DNA from: Cherax quadricarinatus
Lineage: Eukaryota; Arthropoda; Malacostraca; Decapoda; Parastacidae
Direction of reading: 5' to 3'
NCBI RefSeq assembly: GCF_038502225.1
Contig: NC_091292.1
Span: forward strand, 53,637,111 to 53,701,110
DNA: 64,000 nt
Numbering within the stretch: position 1 is the stretch's first letter; each line of letters begins with the position of its first letter. This document shows positions 62,658 to 64,000 of this stretch, piece by piece. A program made the translations under genes and the position numbers. The notes under the pieces are model-generated. The model was given only the letters and a program-made list of their open reading frames with translations, had not been told where the DNA came from and made no database searches.

Positions 62658-62691
62658 TAATGATTATTATTATTATTATTATTATTATACT
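62658..62691. repeat. (ATT)n microsatellite
   Basis: About ten ATT units at the 5' truncation point of the RTE-A copy. Confidence 0.9.
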
Positions 62692-62797
62692 AACGAATGG
62701 TGCTAACTCAGTGCAGTTTACCTCACTGTGGGAGCAGTTCTCTCATGCTTTGCTTACATTTTTGATAGTCATATGGCCAAATTTCATTTTTCTAAGC

Positions 62798-63029
62798 ATG
62801 GGTCCTAAGAAAGGAAGTGTAAAGGACAGTGCTGAGAAGAAAAAGAGATTGATTTCCATGGAATTAAAACATGAAATCATAGATAAACAAGTGAGGTGTC
62901 CAGTTTTTGTGTTGAGGGGGAACCTGAGGGAGCTGGCTTGTAACTCGGAGCAGAAAATTGACTGAGCGACAGCTCGTATCTCAAAAAACTCGTATGTTGG
63001 GACACTCGTAAGTCAAGGTTGCACTGTTT
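62798..63029 (+). pseudogene. Tigger/pogo transposase N-terminus and element end
   Basis: ATG at 62798, then MGPKKGSVKDSAEKKKRLIS, MELKHEIIDKQ: the start of a Tigger transposase with its CENP-B-like DNA-binding helix pattern. The frame is lost after about 35 codons. GTATGTTGGGACACTCGTAA then TCAAGGTTGCACTG near 63027 looks like the right terminus. The middle (DDE core) is deleted, so this is a non-autonomous remnant. Confidence 0.65.
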
Positions 63030-63030
63030 T

Positions 63031-63350
63031 GGAATTATACCACCACCATCAAGGACATTACCAGTAATAGACAGGACAAGCTTCAATCCTCTGCAGGGGT
63101 ATACACAATCCCTTGCAATGACTGCAGCAAATTATACGTCGGCGAAACATCCAGAGACCTCCAAACACGTATTTCAGAACACTCGTGTACTCTCGGAAGA
63201 CTGTCACATGCCGCATTCTCCACCTGACTCCATCCTTTAAATATTCACGTACCTTTTACCCAGGTAGACCTGTTTGTAACTTGATAAAGCCCACTGTGTG
63301 GGTGAAAAGTTGTCAATGAAGGATCACATTATACTGCTTAAGTTTATATT
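63031..63350 (+). mobile_element. Penelope-like element, GIY-YIG endonuclease fragment and 3' region
   Basis: 63096-63180 translates to GVYTIPCNDCSKLYVGETSR, then LQTRISEH: the GVY...YVG pair and the CNDC zinc-like pair of the GIY-YIG endonuclease that ends Penelope-like reverse transcriptases. Further on, TTGATAAAGCCCACTGTGTG then GGTGAAAAGTTG (63281-63312) is a stem-loop followed by GAAAA, similar to the hammerhead-like terminal motif of such elements. No reverse transcriptase part is present. Confidence 0.7.
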
Positions 63351-63394
63351 TCTATTGTCAGTATTTTACACCATTTATATCCAATAAGGTTTGA

Positions 63395-63545
63395 TAATTC
63401 TGTTTACTCATGTGCAAGTCCCACTCAAATCCAACCCCTCACATAACCCTATTAGGCAGACTGTTCCACTCAATTACCCTCTTTCTAAATCTAAACTTGT
63501 CTAATTTGAATCCATTATTGCATGTTCTCTCTTGGAGAGAGATCT
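63395..63545 (-). mobile_element. CR1 LINE fragment, C-terminal block
   Basis: Minus-strand codons give NGFKLDKFRFRKRVIEWNSL and PNRV, directly comparable to NGFKLEKFRFRKDIG...EWNKLP near 13736-13830. The preceding SLQERTC-like part is frame-broken. A short, old fragment. Confidence 0.7.
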
Positions 63546-63729
63546 TAAATTGTAAATAACAATTTTAGATTTTAAGTTTACTGGAAACCTACAAATAAAA
63601 ATGATCTCACACACTTCTTCGGCATTAATCGCTGTTTCTAACACAATCAAAACAAAGGCAGCTTTATCATCTCTGAAGTCATAGCGAGAATCCTCTTGAA
63701 AACAGTAAACCCTGCCATCACATAATTGC

Positions 63730-63790
63730 TACTACATAAAGGACGTGCCCAGTTTGGGCCAACAGGCCTGCTGCAGTGCTCTTCCTTTGT
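63730..63790 (+). mobile_element. possible LINE 3'-region fragment
   Basis: GCCCAGTTTGGGCCAACAGG, then CCTGCTGCAGTGCTC: a GC-rich stretch unlike its AT-rich surroundings, with the GGGCC..GGCCTGCTGCAG wording I associate with CR1-group 3' regions. No tail or boundary is visible. Confidence 0.35.
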
Positions 63791-63884
63791 ACATTTGCCC
63801 ATCCTATTTTTTATGCTACCAAAGCCATAGCTTTTGTAACCTTTCTCGTGTACCAGCTGACTTTTCCACCATATGTACAACTAC

Positions 63885-64000
63885 TCCTACCATCCGACTT
63901 GCAGCCTCCTCGACTTATGACCATGTTTTGTATGCAGATGTTCTGGGAAATAAACAACTGTTTGTGTTGTACACAGTGTTTCTTCTGAACCTTACAGTAT
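63885..64000. mobile_element. 'CCATCCGACTTACGACC' MITE, copy 4 (cut by window end)
   Basis: CTACCATCCGACTTGCAGCC, then GACCATGTTTTGTATGC, GGGAAATAAACAACTGTTTG and TGTACACAGTGTTTC, matching copies 1 and 2 in the same orientation. The right end lies beyond the window. Confidence 0.75.

Noticed and set aside
1..64000. tRNA, rRNA or other standalone RNA genes
   Set aside because: The only internal RNA polymerase III boxes belong to the SINE at 5513-5758 and to a degraded SINE-like piece at 27540. No cloverleaf or rRNA-like block was seen.
45250..64000. Further NDC80 exons downstream
   Set aside because: No splice-bounded open segment with coiled-coil composition was found. Every sizeable ORF there is RTE, piggyBac, Tigger or simple repeat.

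Overview
The window is a transposon-packed stretch of an animal nuclear genome, most likely an arthropod and probably a decapod crustacean. That identification is inferred from the repeat repertoire; no taxonomic marker gene is present. Nothing looks bacterial: there are no operons, no ribosome binding sites, and long AT-rich non-coding stretches.

The only host gene I can support is NDC80 (HEC1), the kinetochore coiled-coil protein, on the + strand. Four exons lie at 19959-20108, 26241-26366, 28759-28905 and 44998-45249. All four are phase 0 with AG/GT borders. Together they encode 225 consecutive residues of the first part of the Ndc80 rod and align end to end, nearly without gaps, with the vertebrate protein as I remember it. 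The calponin-homology head and the distal rod must lie outside the window. The whole window is therefore probably inside this one gene, with introns of about 6.1, 2.4 and 16.1 kb plus at least 19.9 kb upstream and 18.7 kb downstream.

The introns are layered mobile elements. 1-7.2 kb: an old L1/Tx1-like LINE broken by an L2/CR1-like LINE and by a tRNA-derived SINE that shares the LINE's 3' tail. 7.3-9.97 kb: a Bel/Pao remnant and two more pieces of the L2/CR1-like LINE. 9.97-13.9 kb: a CR1 element with an esterase-type ORF1, cut by a 100-base assembly gap. 14-19.9 kb: an RTE-like LINE piece, RTE 5'-UTR short elements, and a Tigger-like transposon carrying an RTE insertion. 20.3-23.4 kb: a near-intact piggyBac transposon (perfect 12-bp TIRs, TTAA duplications, one internal stop) inside a TA-flanked MITE. 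24-33 kb: piggyBac-type and Tigger-type MITEs and a minisatellite. 33.3-41 kb: an RTE-A copy split by an RTE-B copy and by a piggyBac derivative whose C-terminal cysteine motif has become a 17-unit tandem array. 41-47.6 kb: more RTE pieces, microsatellites and a MITE sitting in (TA)n. 47.6-63 kb: two full-length RTE-like LINEs with uninterrupted ORFs of 975 and 973 residues, placed tail to tail, then a second tail-to-tail pair that is degraded. 63-64 kb: Penelope-like, CR1 and MITE fragments.

The RTE-A, RTE-B, L2/CR1, CR1, piggyBac and Tigger labels are family-level calls from protein motifs and ends seen here. 'RTE-A' and 'RTE-B' are my own working names for two related subfamilies.
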